From positions 67,284 to 131,283 of the forward strand of contig JALNWG010000007.1 of the NCBI GenBank assembly GCA_023231005.1: a stretch of DNA of 64,000 nt, given 5' to 3'. The notes under the pieces were generated by a model that was not told where the DNA came from, made no database searches, and saw only the letters and a program-made list of their open reading frames with translations. Below, one piece after another: positions 9,074-16,779 of this stretch; the first letter of the stretch is position 1; each line of letters opens with the position of its first letter. Made by a program: the position numbers and the translations under genes. Source of the DNA: Bacteroidales bacterium (lineage in GTDB: Bacteria; Bacteroidota; Bacteroidia; Bacteroidales; FEN-979).

Positions 9074-9122
9074 GGCTGCCTCCTTCTGTTTTTTACTGCT
9101 GAATAGAAGGGTGCAAAGCCAT
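9072..9122 (-). promoter_or_regulatory. Leader hairpin overlapping the SD and start codon of the MgtE-N/CBS gene
   Basis: On the transcript, bases 9122-9117 (AUGGCU) can pair with 9077-9072 (AGCCAU), which includes two bases of the start codon. Bases 9110-9105 (CCUUCU) can pair with 9087-9082 (AGAAGG), which is the 5' part of the Shine-Dalgarno. The pairing was found by eye and no folding energy was computed. It would hide the ribosome-binding site. It does not match the M-box or yybP-ykoY riboswitches that I can recall. Confidence 0.45.
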
Positions 9123-9221
9123 GAAGTTAATCAGGTTTTGTTCCGCTCAATCCAGGAGTGGGTTGATTTTATTACTTCCCGCGGGTAAATCGTCCATGTG
9201 ATGAAAGAAAAAAATGACGTG

Positions 9222-9229
9222 CAAAGATA
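9222..9229 (-). promoter_or_regulatory. -7 box for the MgtE-N/CBS plus Nramp-like operon
   Basis: TATCTTTG on the minus strand. Transcription from here would give a leader of roughly 140 bases before the start at 9073, much longer than the other leaders in this window, and it contains the hairpin at 9072-9122. Confidence 0.55.
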
Positions 9230-9271
9230 GAAAAAACTAAAAATAAAGAACCAAAGAAAAGTGTAACGGGA

Positions 9272-11068
9272 TTAAACAGGTAATGAAACAATAAAGGTAG
9301 ATCCTTTATCAAGTTCACTTTTCACCTGGATGGTTCCCTTGTTTTTTTCAACATATTCCTTACATAGCAGAAGGCCAATCCCGGTACCTGTTTCTCCTTC
9401 TGTGCCTTTGGTTTTATATTGCTGATCAATTCTGAACAGAGATTTGAGCTTTTCCCTCGGGATCCCGGTTCCATTATCCTTAAATGAAATTACAACTTTG
9501 TTTGATTCCCGTTTTGAGGTAATGATGATTTTACCATTAACCGGAGTAAATTTCACAGCATTTGAAAGAAGATTGCGAAACAGGGTCAGCATCATATTCC
9601 GGTCGGCAAACACCTGGATATCTGCAGGAATATCACAAACAATTTCCTGTTGTTTCAACATGGCTGAAGGGTGAATTACATTCAAAACCTCCTCACAAAT
9701 GTTTTCTAATATAAAACGTCGAGGGTCGGGTTTTATGATTCCTGCTTGCAACCGAGCCCATTCAAGTAGTTGTTCCAGCAATTGATTAGCTCCGATGGCT
9801 GCTTGATTGGAATAGAGCAATGCTTTTCTTTTTTCTTCCTCATTCAAACAATCTTTATCATTATTAAGAAGGTCGGTAAAACCAAGGATTGTATTAATGG
9901 GATTTCTCAGATCGTGAGCGATAATAGAAATGAATTTCTGCAGGGTGGCATTGCTGATTTCCAGATTATCGGCAACTATTTCAACTCTTTCTTTTTCTTG
10001 TCGGATATCGCTATTCAATTCCTTAAGCGCTTGATTCATTTTTGAAACCCGTTGCTTTTGATAAAGCAAATTAATGATTAACAATAAGGATAAGAAAAAC
10101 AGGGCGATAAAAACAACTTGTAATAATAACCGTTGATTTGACTGATGCGACAACAACTCCTGATTAAGTTTTAGGATTGTGTTTTCCTTTTCCTTGTGGG
10201 TCATTAATTTCCTGGCAATTACCTCCTTTATCCTGATCTCCGTGGCTTCATGGTAAAATTTGATAAGCTGATTGATCAGATCCTGTTGAATAGGATACCC
10301 AATCCAGTCACGATTTGTTTTATGATACAAATCACCGAGAAACTGAGCCGACATAATAATATACCAAACAACCTCTTCTTGTTTTGCGAGGTTATATGCC
10401 TTTAACCCGTATTGTTCTGCTTTTTTATACTGGCCCATACAAAAAAATATCCTGGCCATGTTATTTAAAACCAGTGGTTTATCCTTGGGATTTATCCTAC
10501 CCAATATGGAATAGGCTTCTTCAAGTAAAGTCAAAGCATAATGATTATTGCCGTGAAACGATGCGATCATGCCCAGAATATTGAGGTTTAAATAAGTCAA
10601 TTTTTCCAGGTGATGTCGTCGGGTATATTGTAGCGATTGTTCGGCAAGCAGGATAGAAGAGTCAAATTTTGCAGGTCCTTGTTCGTATAAAACAGCCGAT
10701 AATACATTTTCTGCAGTTACAAGCCCCACACTGTCATGGTTTGCAGTAGCCAATTTCATAGCAAGGTTAAGATAAACCCGGCTAAGAAAGAAATTATCAG
10801 ATCCACGGAAAAAATCGCCAAGAAGGTTCAGGCAGGTTATCTGACCGGTAATATTATTGGTAGCTTCATAATAGTTCAATACAAGATTCGTCAGGTCAAT
10901 CGCGTCGTTGAAATTTGCTTTTAAGTATAAACTATCGGCTCGGGCAAGAAGTTTTTTTGCTGTCAGGATGTTGGTTGGTGCCTGGTATTGAACAAATTCA
11001 GGGGCAGCCTCTACCCACAAAGCCAATGACATCATGATAAGAAGAAGAATCTTCGAAAGCCTTTTCAT
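9272..11068 (-). CDS. Orphan TPR-containing sensor histidine kinase
   Basis: Membrane-bound sensor kinase. An N-terminal signal segment is followed by a periplasmic array of TPR-like helices (about 35-300), one membrane helix (about 317-338), a short coiled coil, HisKA with the phospho-acceptor His in HDLRNPINTILGF, and HATPase_c with N box (RNLLSNAVKFTP), G1 (DNGTGIP) and G2 (GTGIGLLLCKEYVE). All kinase motifs are intact. There is no receiver domain and no response-regulator gene beside it, so its partner is elsewhere. Such TPR kinases are common in Bacteroidota. The signal it senses is unknown. Confidence 0.88.
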   Translation of the reverse strand: MKRLSKILLLIMMSLALWVEAAPEFVQYQAPTNILTAKKLLARADSLYLKANFNDAIDLTNLVLNYYEATNNITGQITCLNLLGDFFRGSDNFFLSRVYLNLAMKLATANHDSVGLVTAENVLSAVLYEQGPAKFDSSILLAEQSLQYTRRHHLEKLTYLNLNILGMIASFHGNNHYALTLLEEAYSILGRINPKDKPLVLNNMARIFFCMGQYKKAEQYGLKAYNLAKQEEVVWYIIMSAQFLGDLYHKTNRDWIGYPIQQDLINQLIKFYHEATEIRIKEVIARKLMTHKEKENTILKLNQELLSHQSNQRLLLQVVFIALFFLSLLLIINLLYQKQRVSKMNQALKELNSDIRQEKERVEIVADNLEISNATLQKFISIIAHDLRNPINTILGFTDLLNNDKDCLNEEEKRKALLYSNQAAIGANQLLEQLLEWARLQAGIIKPDPRRFILENICEEVLNVIHPSAMLKQQEIVCDIPADIQVFADRNMMLTLFRNLLSNAVKFTPVNGKIIITSKRESNKVVISFKDNGTGIPREKLKSLFRIDQQYKTKGTEGETGTGIGLLLCKEYVEKNKGTIQVKSELDKGSTFIVSLPV

Positions 11069-11177
11069 AAAGAAAAATGTAAGGAAGATCTTGCGAACAG
11101 TACAACTATGTTTTATAACAAATAGTTTGTGAATTTATTAAATATTCCGAAACAGAAAAAACTCAAGCAGATTATTT

Positions 11178-12233
11178 TTAAACAAACCAATCCAACGTAT
11201 GAAAATAATTATCAATCAATTTCGGTACCGGAAGGTTTTTCATGTCATAAATTGAAATCCAGGTTTCGTGAGTAAACAAATCTGCGTCGGTAGTCCATTC
11301 ATAAAACTGCGCCAAAATGACCTGGTGGGTCAACAAATGACGAAAAACCCCTGATTTTCTGACCCCTGCACCAGAATGACTGGCTGTAAGTGCTTTCCAT
11401 TCCGGTATATTGACCAAACGTTTAAATATTACCGGTTGATTTGTTTCAATCATGGGAAAATCATACAAACCCTTCCATATATCATTTTCTATCCTTTTTT
11501 TCATCAATACCCGCTGACCATCTGACTTTCTCATGACCAGATAATGGAAATACCGTATTCGTTTGAGAACCTGCTTATCCTTAACCGGAATCTGATCTAC
11601 GACCTGATGATTATAAGCAAAGCATCCAGAAAGGAAAACACAGTTTTTACAATCGGGCCGAACCGGGATACAATACCTGGCACCAAACTCCATCATTGCC
11701 TGATTAAAACTCCCCGGATCTTCGACATCCATTGCGTTAAGCGCTCTTTCCCGGATTTGCTTTTTTGCTTTTGCTGATCCAATGGGGGCCTCCTCCCCAA
11801 AGTACCGGGAGAGAAAACGCAAAACATTACCATCAACAACCGGATAAGGCAATTGAAAAGCAATGGAAGAAATAGCAGCAGCAGTATAGTCTCCCACTCC
11901 TCTTAAATTTCTGATCTCCGCATAGGTTGATGGAAATTTCCCATTGAAACGGATCATAACCTGATGTGCTGCTTCAAGCAAATTACGTGCTCTTGAGTAG
12001 TACCCCAATCCTTGCCAATACTTCAAGATCTCAGTTTCGGAAGCACTTGACAAAGAACGAACATCCGGGAACGCGGTAGCAAATTTTTCGTAATATGGAA
12101 GGCCTTGTTCAATCCGCGTTTGTTGTAAAATTATTTCAGAAAGCCAAATCAGATAAGGATCTTTAGTCCTCCGCCATGGGAGATCCCGTTTGTTTTCATC
12201 ATACCACTTCAATAATTTTCCAGTAAACGTCAT
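11178..12233 (-). CDS. mutY: A/G-specific adenine DNA glycosylase
   Basis: Removes adenine mispaired with 8-oxoguanine. The catalytic Glu is in SEIILQQTRI; the HhH-GPD motif LRGVGDYTAAAISSIAF carries the catalytic Asp. The 4Fe-4S loop is CIPVRPDCKNCVFLSGC, with spacing C-x6-C-x2-C-x5-C. The C-terminal about 130 residues are the NUDIX-like 8-oxoG recognition domain. I chose ATG 12233, giving MTFTGKLLKWYDENKR, because the family starts this way and because the -7 box at 12264-12257 places transcription initiation at or near the upstream ATG 12254. Starts at 12245 or 12254 (a truly leaderless mRNA) remain possible. Confidence 0.93.
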   Translation of the reverse strand: MTFTGKLLKWYDENKRDLPWRRTKDPYLIWLSEIILQQTRIEQGLPYYEKFATAFPDVRSLSSASETEILKYWQGLGYYSRARNLLEAAHQVMIRFNGKFPSTYAEIRNLRGVGDYTAAAISSIAFQLPYPVVDGNVLRFLSRYFGEEAPIGSAKAKKQIRERALNAMDVEDPGSFNQAMMEFGARYCIPVRPDCKNCVFLSGCFAYNHQVVDQIPVKDKQVLKRIRYFHYLVMRKSDGQRVLMKKRIENDIWKGLYDFPMIETNQPVIFKRLVNIPEWKALTASHSGAGVRKSGVFRHLLTHQVILAQFYEWTTDADLFTHETWISIYDMKNLPVPKLIDNYFHTLDWFV

Positions 12234-12256
12234 GGTTGCATTCATATAATCCATCG

Positions 12257-12264
12257 CAAAGATA
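12257..12264 (-). promoter_or_regulatory. -7 box for mutY
   Basis: TATCTTTG on the minus strand, only two bases before the in-frame ATG at 12254. The transcript would begin at or just inside that codon. Confidence 0.55.
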
Positions 12265-12454
12265 CTTTCTATCTTGCAATCCTCGTTATTTCCTTTGGTT
12301 TTGATGCTATCAATCTATTCTTCAACACTTTTTTTGTAAATAAAAATTCTATTTTTTTATTGTGGAATAAAAAAGTCATATATTTGCAACCCGTTTTCTA
12401 GATTATTAAAGACATTCAGTATTAATAATATATAACAATTAACATCATCTTAAC
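12265..12454. other. Intergenic region between mutY and HU
   Basis: About 190 A/T-rich bases between divergent genes. It holds a plus-strand promoter for HU: TTG at 12360-12362 and TATATTTG at 12379-12386. I see no ORF or RNA gene. Confidence 0.6.
12379..12386 (+). promoter_or_regulatory. -7 box for the HU gene
   Basis: TATATTTG with TTG at 12360-12362, 16 bases upstream. This implies a leader of about 65 bases. Confidence 0.5.
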
Positions 12455-12745
12455 ATGACAAAAGCAGAAATTGTAGCAGAAATTGCTAATAAGACTGGGA
12501 TTGAAAAAGTTGCCGTTCAGGCCACTGTCGAAGCTTTCATGGATTCTATTAAAAATTCAATGACCGTTGGTCAAAACGTTTATTTGAGAGGCTTTGGCAG
12601 TTTTATCATCAAAAAAAGAGCTGAAAAAACCGGGAGAAACATTTCGAGAAACACCACTCTTATTATTCCCGCCCACAACATTCCCGCTTTTAAGCCGGCA
12701 AAAACATTTGTTAATAAAATAAAATCTCACGTAAAAGTGAAGTAA
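12455..12745 (+). CDS. HU-family histone-like DNA-binding protein
   Basis: Small dimeric nucleoid protein that bends DNA. The 96 residues show the HU/IHF layout: N-terminal helices (MTKAEIVAEIANKTGI, VQATVEAFMDSIKNSM), then the beta arm (VYLRGFGSFIIKKRAEKTGRN) and the conserved PAxxxPAFKPAKTF segment near the C-terminus (IPAHNIPAFKPAK). It is followed by a 29-residue basic protein and rng on the same strand; this HU-small protein-rng grouping near mutY is familiar in Bacteroidota. Confidence 0.94.
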   Translation: MTKAEIVAEIANKTGIEKVAVQATVEAFMDSIKNSMTVGQNVYLRGFGSFIIKKRAEKTGRNISRNTTLIIPAHNIPAFKPAKTFVNKIKSHVKVK

Positions 12746-12766
12746 CAACTTCTAATCTGATTAATT

Positions 12767-12856
12767 ATGCCAAGCGGTAAGAAAAGAAAGAGACATAAGA
12801 TGGCAACGCACAAACGGAAAAAGCGTTTGCGCAAGAACAGACATAAGAAGAAATAA
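12767..12856 (+). CDS. 29-residue very basic protein, AURKAIP1/COX24 (bS22/mS38)-like
   Basis: Reads MPSGKKRKRHKMATHKRKK, then RLRKNRHKKK and TAA; 21 of 29 residues are Lys, Arg or His. The KRKKRLRKNRHKK tail resembles the AURKAIP1/COX24 domain of small ribosomal subunit proteins (bacterial bS22, mitochondrial mS38). Near-identical small proteins sit beside rng in other Bacteroidota, by my recollection. It lies between HU and ribonuclease G, a translation-related context. A ribosomal role is inference from composition and neighbours. The codon pattern is continuous with no sign of decay. Confidence 0.75.
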   Translation: MPSGKKRKRHKMATHKRKKRLRKNRHKKK

Positions 12857-12937
12857 CCATCCTGCTGCTACAATTCCTTAGGTCATATTCCCTGTTGATG
12901 ATGATGAATCATTTGCAGGATAATAAAAATATATACC

Positions 12938-14488
12938 GTGAATAAGGAATTAATTATCAATTCTACTTCCACCGAAGTTGAAATAGCCTTACTTGAGGAC
13001 AAACTTCTTGTAGAGCTAAATAAAGAAAAATCAAACAACGAATATTCCGTTGGTGATATTTATTTGGGTAAGATCAAAAAGATCATGCCCGGGTTGAATG
13101 CTGCCTTTGTGGATGTTGGTTATGAGAAAGATGCTTTTCTGCATTATCTTGACCTGGGACCTCAGGTGCAGTCGCTCCTGAAATATATGAAAGTCAGCCA
13201 GTCGGGAAATAGTGGAAACCTTTCCATTTCGGATTTTCAATTGGAAGAGGACATTCAGAAAACCGGTAAAATCAGTCAGGCCCTCAAGCCCAACTCGAAC
13301 ATCCTGGTTCAGATTGCCAAAGAACCCATTTCAACAAAGGGCCCCAGGGTTACTTCTGAAATCGCTTTCGCTGGCCGGTATCTGGTTTTGATCCCATTTT
13401 CTGATAAAATATCTGTTTCCCAGAAAATTAAAAGTGCCGAGGAACGAAACCGGCTTAAACGACTTATCACCAGCATTAAGCCGAAAAACTGCGGAATCAT
13501 TATCCGTACTGTTGCAGAAAATAAATTAGTAGCCGACCTCGATGCAGATCTCCGTTCACTATACAAACGATGGGAAACAATCACCCTGAAATTGGCCAAT
13601 GCAAAACCACCTCAAAAAATTATCGGGGAAATTGACCGGACTTCAGCTATTTTACGCGATGCCCTTAACGAAACATTTCACAGCGTTGTAGTCAACGACC
13701 CGGTTCTCTATGAAGAAATCCGGGCTTATATCCAGAAAATCGTTCCCGAAAAGGTTAATATCGTAAAATTACATACCAGTAAGGTCCCGATCTTTGAACA
13801 ATATGGGGTTGACAAACAAATTAAAAATTCCTTTGGAAAAATTGTCACAATCAAGAGTGGCACTTACCTCGTCATTGAACATACAGAAGCGTTACATGTT
13901 ATCGACATTAACAGTGGTCACCGGGTTAACCAGGACCAGAACCAGGAAACCAATGCTCTGGAAGTAAACCTGGAAGCGGCAAGTGAAGTTGCCCGTCAAT
14001 TGCGACTCCGTGATATGGGAGGAATCATCGTTATCGATTTTATCGATTTGACCCAGGGATTGAATCGGCGTAAATTATTCGAAAAGCTCAGGGATGAAAT
14101 GAAACGTGATCGTGCAAAACATGCCATTTTACCCCCCAGCAAATTCGGACTGGTACAGATCACCCGCCAACGGGTCCGTCCTGAAATGAATGTACAGATC
14201 CTCGAAAAGTGTCCTTCTTGCAGTGGAACCGGCGAAATCCGTCCAACTGTCCTACTGACCGATGACATCGAAAATAACCTTGGATACCTTATCCGCGAAC
14301 AAAATGAAAAAAATCTGACCCTGATAGTTCATCCTTTCGTGTATGCCTACCTCACTGAAGGATGCTTTAATTACCGTTGGAAGTGGTGGCGGAAATTTGG
14401 TCAACGAATAAAGATTCAAAAACAAACTTCCTCCCATTTTTTGGAATACCATTTTTTTAATGGAAACGGGGATGAAATAAAAATGTAA
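12938..14488 (+). CDS. rng: Ribonuclease E/G family endoribonuclease
   Basis: Single-strand-specific endoribonuclease for rRNA maturation and mRNA decay. The start is GTG 12938. Residues about 35-125 are an S1 domain (YSVGDIYLGKIKKIMPGLNA, FVDVGYEKDAFLH) with a short insert. The RNase H-like and 5'-sensor regions follow (GTYLVIEHTEALHVIDINSG; IVIDFIDL), with the metal-binding Asp residues in VIDINSG and VIDFIDL. The zinc-link CPSCSGTG (C-x2-C) follows at about residue 428. Length 516 fits RNase G; there is no RNase E scaffold tail. trpS follows after 61 bases on the same strand. Confidence 0.93.
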   Translation: MNKELIINSTSTEVEIALLEDKLLVELNKEKSNNEYSVGDIYLGKIKKIMPGLNAAFVDVGYEKDAFLHYLDLGPQVQSLLKYMKVSQSGNSGNLSISDFQLEEDIQKTGKISQALKPNSNILVQIAKEPISTKGPRVTSEIAFAGRYLVLIPFSDKISVSQKIKSAEERNRLKRLITSIKPKNCGIIIRTVAENKLVADLDADLRSLYKRWETITLKLANAKPPQKIIGEIDRTSAILRDALNETFHSVVVNDPVLYEEIRAYIQKIVPEKVNIVKLHTSKVPIFEQYGVDKQIKNSFGKIVTIKSGTYLVIEHTEALHVIDINSGHRVNQDQNQETNALEVNLEAASEVARQLRLRDMGGIIVIDFIDLTQGLNRRKLFEKLRDEMKRDRAKHAILPPSKFGLVQITRQRVRPEMNVQILEKCPSCSGTGEIRPTVLLTDDIENNLGYLIREQNEKNLTLIVHPFVYAYLTEGCFNYRWKWWRKFGQRIKIQKQTSSHFLEYHFFNGNGDEIKM

Positions 14489-14518
14489 AAGGTTGACCGC
14501 ATAACAAGGCAACAAAGT

Positions 14519-14549
14519 AAAATCGTAAATCTTAAATCGTACATTGTAA
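14519..14549. repeat. TCGTAAATC-type short repeat before trpS
   Basis: AAATCGTAAATC and TTAAATCGTA are imperfect tandem units ending at the trpS start codon. A closely similar stretch lies at 50167-50190, just upstream of the TPR gene. In both places the repeat sits between two co-directional genes and abuts a start codon. Confidence 0.55.
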
Positions 14550-15545
14550 ATGGAAATAGTTGCAAGCGGCATTCGTCCTACCGGGAACCTTCATCTTGGA
14601 AATTATTTCGGGGCACTTCAGAACTTTGTAAAAATGCAGGAAGAAAATCATTGCTTTTTCTTCATTGCCGATTATCATTCGCTTACCACTCATCCCACTC
14701 CCGGCGACCTTCATGGGAATGTAAAGAATGTGCTGGCTGAATTTCTGGCTTCCGGACTGGATCCTGAAAAAGCCACCATATACGTTCAAAGTGACTTGCC
14801 GGAAACAGCAGAGCTTTATCTTCTGCTGAACATGAATGCGTATATCGGAGAACTGGAAAGATGTACCTCCTTTAAAGAAAAGATCCGTACCCAGCCACAG
14901 AATGTGAATGCCGGATTACTGACTTACCCTACTCTGATGGCCGCTGATATCATCATTCACAAAGCAAACAAAGTCCCTGTAGGAAAGGATCAGGAACAAC
15001 ATCTTGAGATGACCCGGACCTTTGTAAATCGTTTTAACCGCATATATAAAGTAGACTATTTCCCGGAACCTGTTGCCTATAATTTTGGGGAGACCCTGAT
15101 AAAAATTCCCGGACTCGACGGCAGTTTGAAAATGTCAAAATCGGCCAATGAGGTCTCGGCCATTTTCTTAGCCGACAGTCCTGATGTGATCCGGAAAAAA
15201 GTGATGCGGGCAGTAACCGATTCCGGTCCGGTTGACCCAAATAAGCCCCGATCGCAGGGAGTTGAAAATTTATTCAGTCTCCTGTCCTATTTCTCCGACC
15301 CTCAAACAAACACCCATTTTAATGAAAGTTATCTTGCCGGAACGATCCGGTATGGTGATCTTAAAAAGCAATTAGCTGAAGATATCATACGGTTTACAGC
15401 GCCTTTCAGGGAAAAAATCATCGCGCTGACCTCCGACAATGAATATCTTAAAAAAGTAGCCGCACTGGGAGCTGAAAAAGCAAGGGTCAGCGCCCGTAAA
15501 ACGGTCAGAGAAGTTCGTGAAATCATAGGATTTAAATCTTTTTAA
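14550..15545 (+). CDS. trpS: Tryptophanyl-tRNA synthetase
   Basis: Class I synthetase that charges tRNA-Trp. The HIGH-type motif is HLGN at residues 15-18 within SGIRPTGNLHLGNYFGA, and KMSKS is at 194-198. TrpRS signatures include FIADYHSLTT and GKDQEQHLEMTR. Length 331 is typical of bacterial TrpRS. It lies in a rightward run with rng upstream and hflX only nine bases downstream, so the three are probably cotranscribed. Confidence 0.96.
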   Translation: MEIVASGIRPTGNLHLGNYFGALQNFVKMQEENHCFFFIADYHSLTTHPTPGDLHGNVKNVLAEFLASGLDPEKATIYVQSDLPETAELYLLLNMNAYIGELERCTSFKEKIRTQPQNVNAGLLTYPTLMAADIIIHKANKVPVGKDQEQHLEMTRTFVNRFNRIYKVDYFPEPVAYNFGETLIKIPGLDGSLKMSKSANEVSAIFLADSPDVIRKKVMRAVTDSGPVDPNKPRSQGVENLFSLLSYFSDPQTNTHFNESYLAGTIRYGDLKKQLAEDIIRFTAPFREKIIALTSDNEYLKKVAALGAEKARVSARKTVREVREIIGFKSF

Positions 15546-15554
15546 CCGATTTTG

Positions 15555-16733
15555 ATGATTGATACCGCCCCCGTAAAAGAAACTGCAGTTCTGATAGGTT
15601 TGTGTACCCATACTCAGGATATGGATCACACCAACGAATATCTCGACGAACTGGCTTTCCTGGTCGAAACAGCTGGTGGGGTTCCCATAAAACGGTTTAT
15701 CCAGAAAATGGAGCATCCCGATCCAAGATCTTATGTAGGTTCCGGTAAACTTCAGGAAATTCATGATTGGATAAAAGAACATCCAGTCGATATGATTGTT
15801 TTTGATGACGAACTTTCACCAAGTCAGATCCGGAATATTGAAAAATCGTTGGAAATACGAATTTTAGATCGGAATAATTTGATTCTCGATATTTTTGCCC
15901 GGCGGGCACAGACATCTTATGCCTGTACCCAGGTTGAACTTGCACAAAATGAATATTTGCTTCCACGACTTACCCGTATGTGGACTCACCTTGAAAAACA
16001 ACGGGGCGGCATTGGTTTACGTGGCCCAGGCGAACAGGAAATCGAAACCGACCGGAGAATCCTCCGCTACCGAATTTCCCTGTTGAAAGCTAAATTGGAA
16101 GAGATTGACAAACAGATGGCAACACAGCGTAAAAACCGCCGTGATATGGTTCGTGTGGCTCTTGTTGGCTATACCAACGTAGGCAAATCGACCATCATGA
16201 ACCTCCTTAGCAAATCAGATCTCTTCGCTGAGAACAAACTCTTTGCCACCCTCGATACCACAGTAAGAAAAGTGGTAATCGAAACTCAGCCCTTTTTGCT
16301 TTCCGATACGGTAGGATTTATCCGTAAACTACCCCATTCCCTGGTTGAATCCTTCAAGTCAACCCTCGATGAAGTACGTGAAGCCGATGTCTTAGTCCAT
16401 ATCGCCGACATAAGCCATCCAGGTTTTGAGGAACAAATCAATATTGTAAAACAAACCCTTACCGATATCAAGGCATCTGACAAACCCACCATCATGGTAT
16501 TCAACAAAATAGACGCTTACAGGTTTGTACAAAAGGATGCCGATGACCTTAGCCCAGCCACCAAAGAAAACCTGACGCTTGAGGAGTTGGAAAAAACCTG
16601 GATGGCCCATGAAAACCTTCACTCCTTATTCATTTCAGCAACTTTGAAACAAAATATCGAAAAGTTGAAGGATACGCTATATACTGAAGTCAGAAAAATC
16701 GTGATGGCCCGCTATCCGGAGAATCAATACTAG
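15555..16733 (+). CDS. hflX: Ribosome-associated GTPase HflX
   Basis: GTPase that splits stalled or stressed ribosomes. The N-terminal HflX domain covers about 1-195 (RSYVGSGKLQEI, then GGIGLRGPGEQEIETDRR), with a coiled coil before the G domain. G1 is GYTNVGKST at 205-213, G3 is DTVGFI, and G4 is NKID. I chose ATG 15555; an in-frame TTG lies immediately upstream. Length 392 is usual. It follows trpS closely and is probably in the same operon. Confidence 0.95.
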   Translation: MIDTAPVKETAVLIGLCTHTQDMDHTNEYLDELAFLVETAGGVPIKRFIQKMEHPDPRSYVGSGKLQEIHDWIKEHPVDMIVFDDELSPSQIRNIEKSLEIRILDRNNLILDIFARRAQTSYACTQVELAQNEYLLPRLTRMWTHLEKQRGGIGLRGPGEQEIETDRRILRYRISLLKAKLEEIDKQMATQRKNRRDMVRVALVGYTNVGKSTIMNLLSKSDLFAENKLFATLDTTVRKVVIETQPFLLSDTVGFIRKLPHSLVESFKSTLDEVREADVLVHIADISHPGFEEQINIVKQTLTDIKASDKPTIMVFNKIDAYRFVQKDADDLSPATKENLTLEELEKTWMAHENLHSLFISATLKQNIEKLKDTLYTEVRKIVMARYPENQY

Positions 16734-16748
16734 CATTGCCAAATTTTT

Positions 16749-16756
16749 TACTTTTG
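16749..16756 (+). promoter_or_regulatory. -7 box for lnt
   Basis: TACTTTTG, a full TAnnTTTG match, 23 bases before the TTG start of lnt and 15 bases after the hflX stop. Confidence 0.5.
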
Positions 16757-16779
16757 TACCAAGTAAAAATGTATCTGAC

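Noticed and set aside
9072..9220. M-box or yybP-ykoY (Mg/Mn) riboswitch in the leader of the metal operon
   Set aside because: I could not match the conserved core sequences of either class. Only a local hairpin at the start codon is supported.
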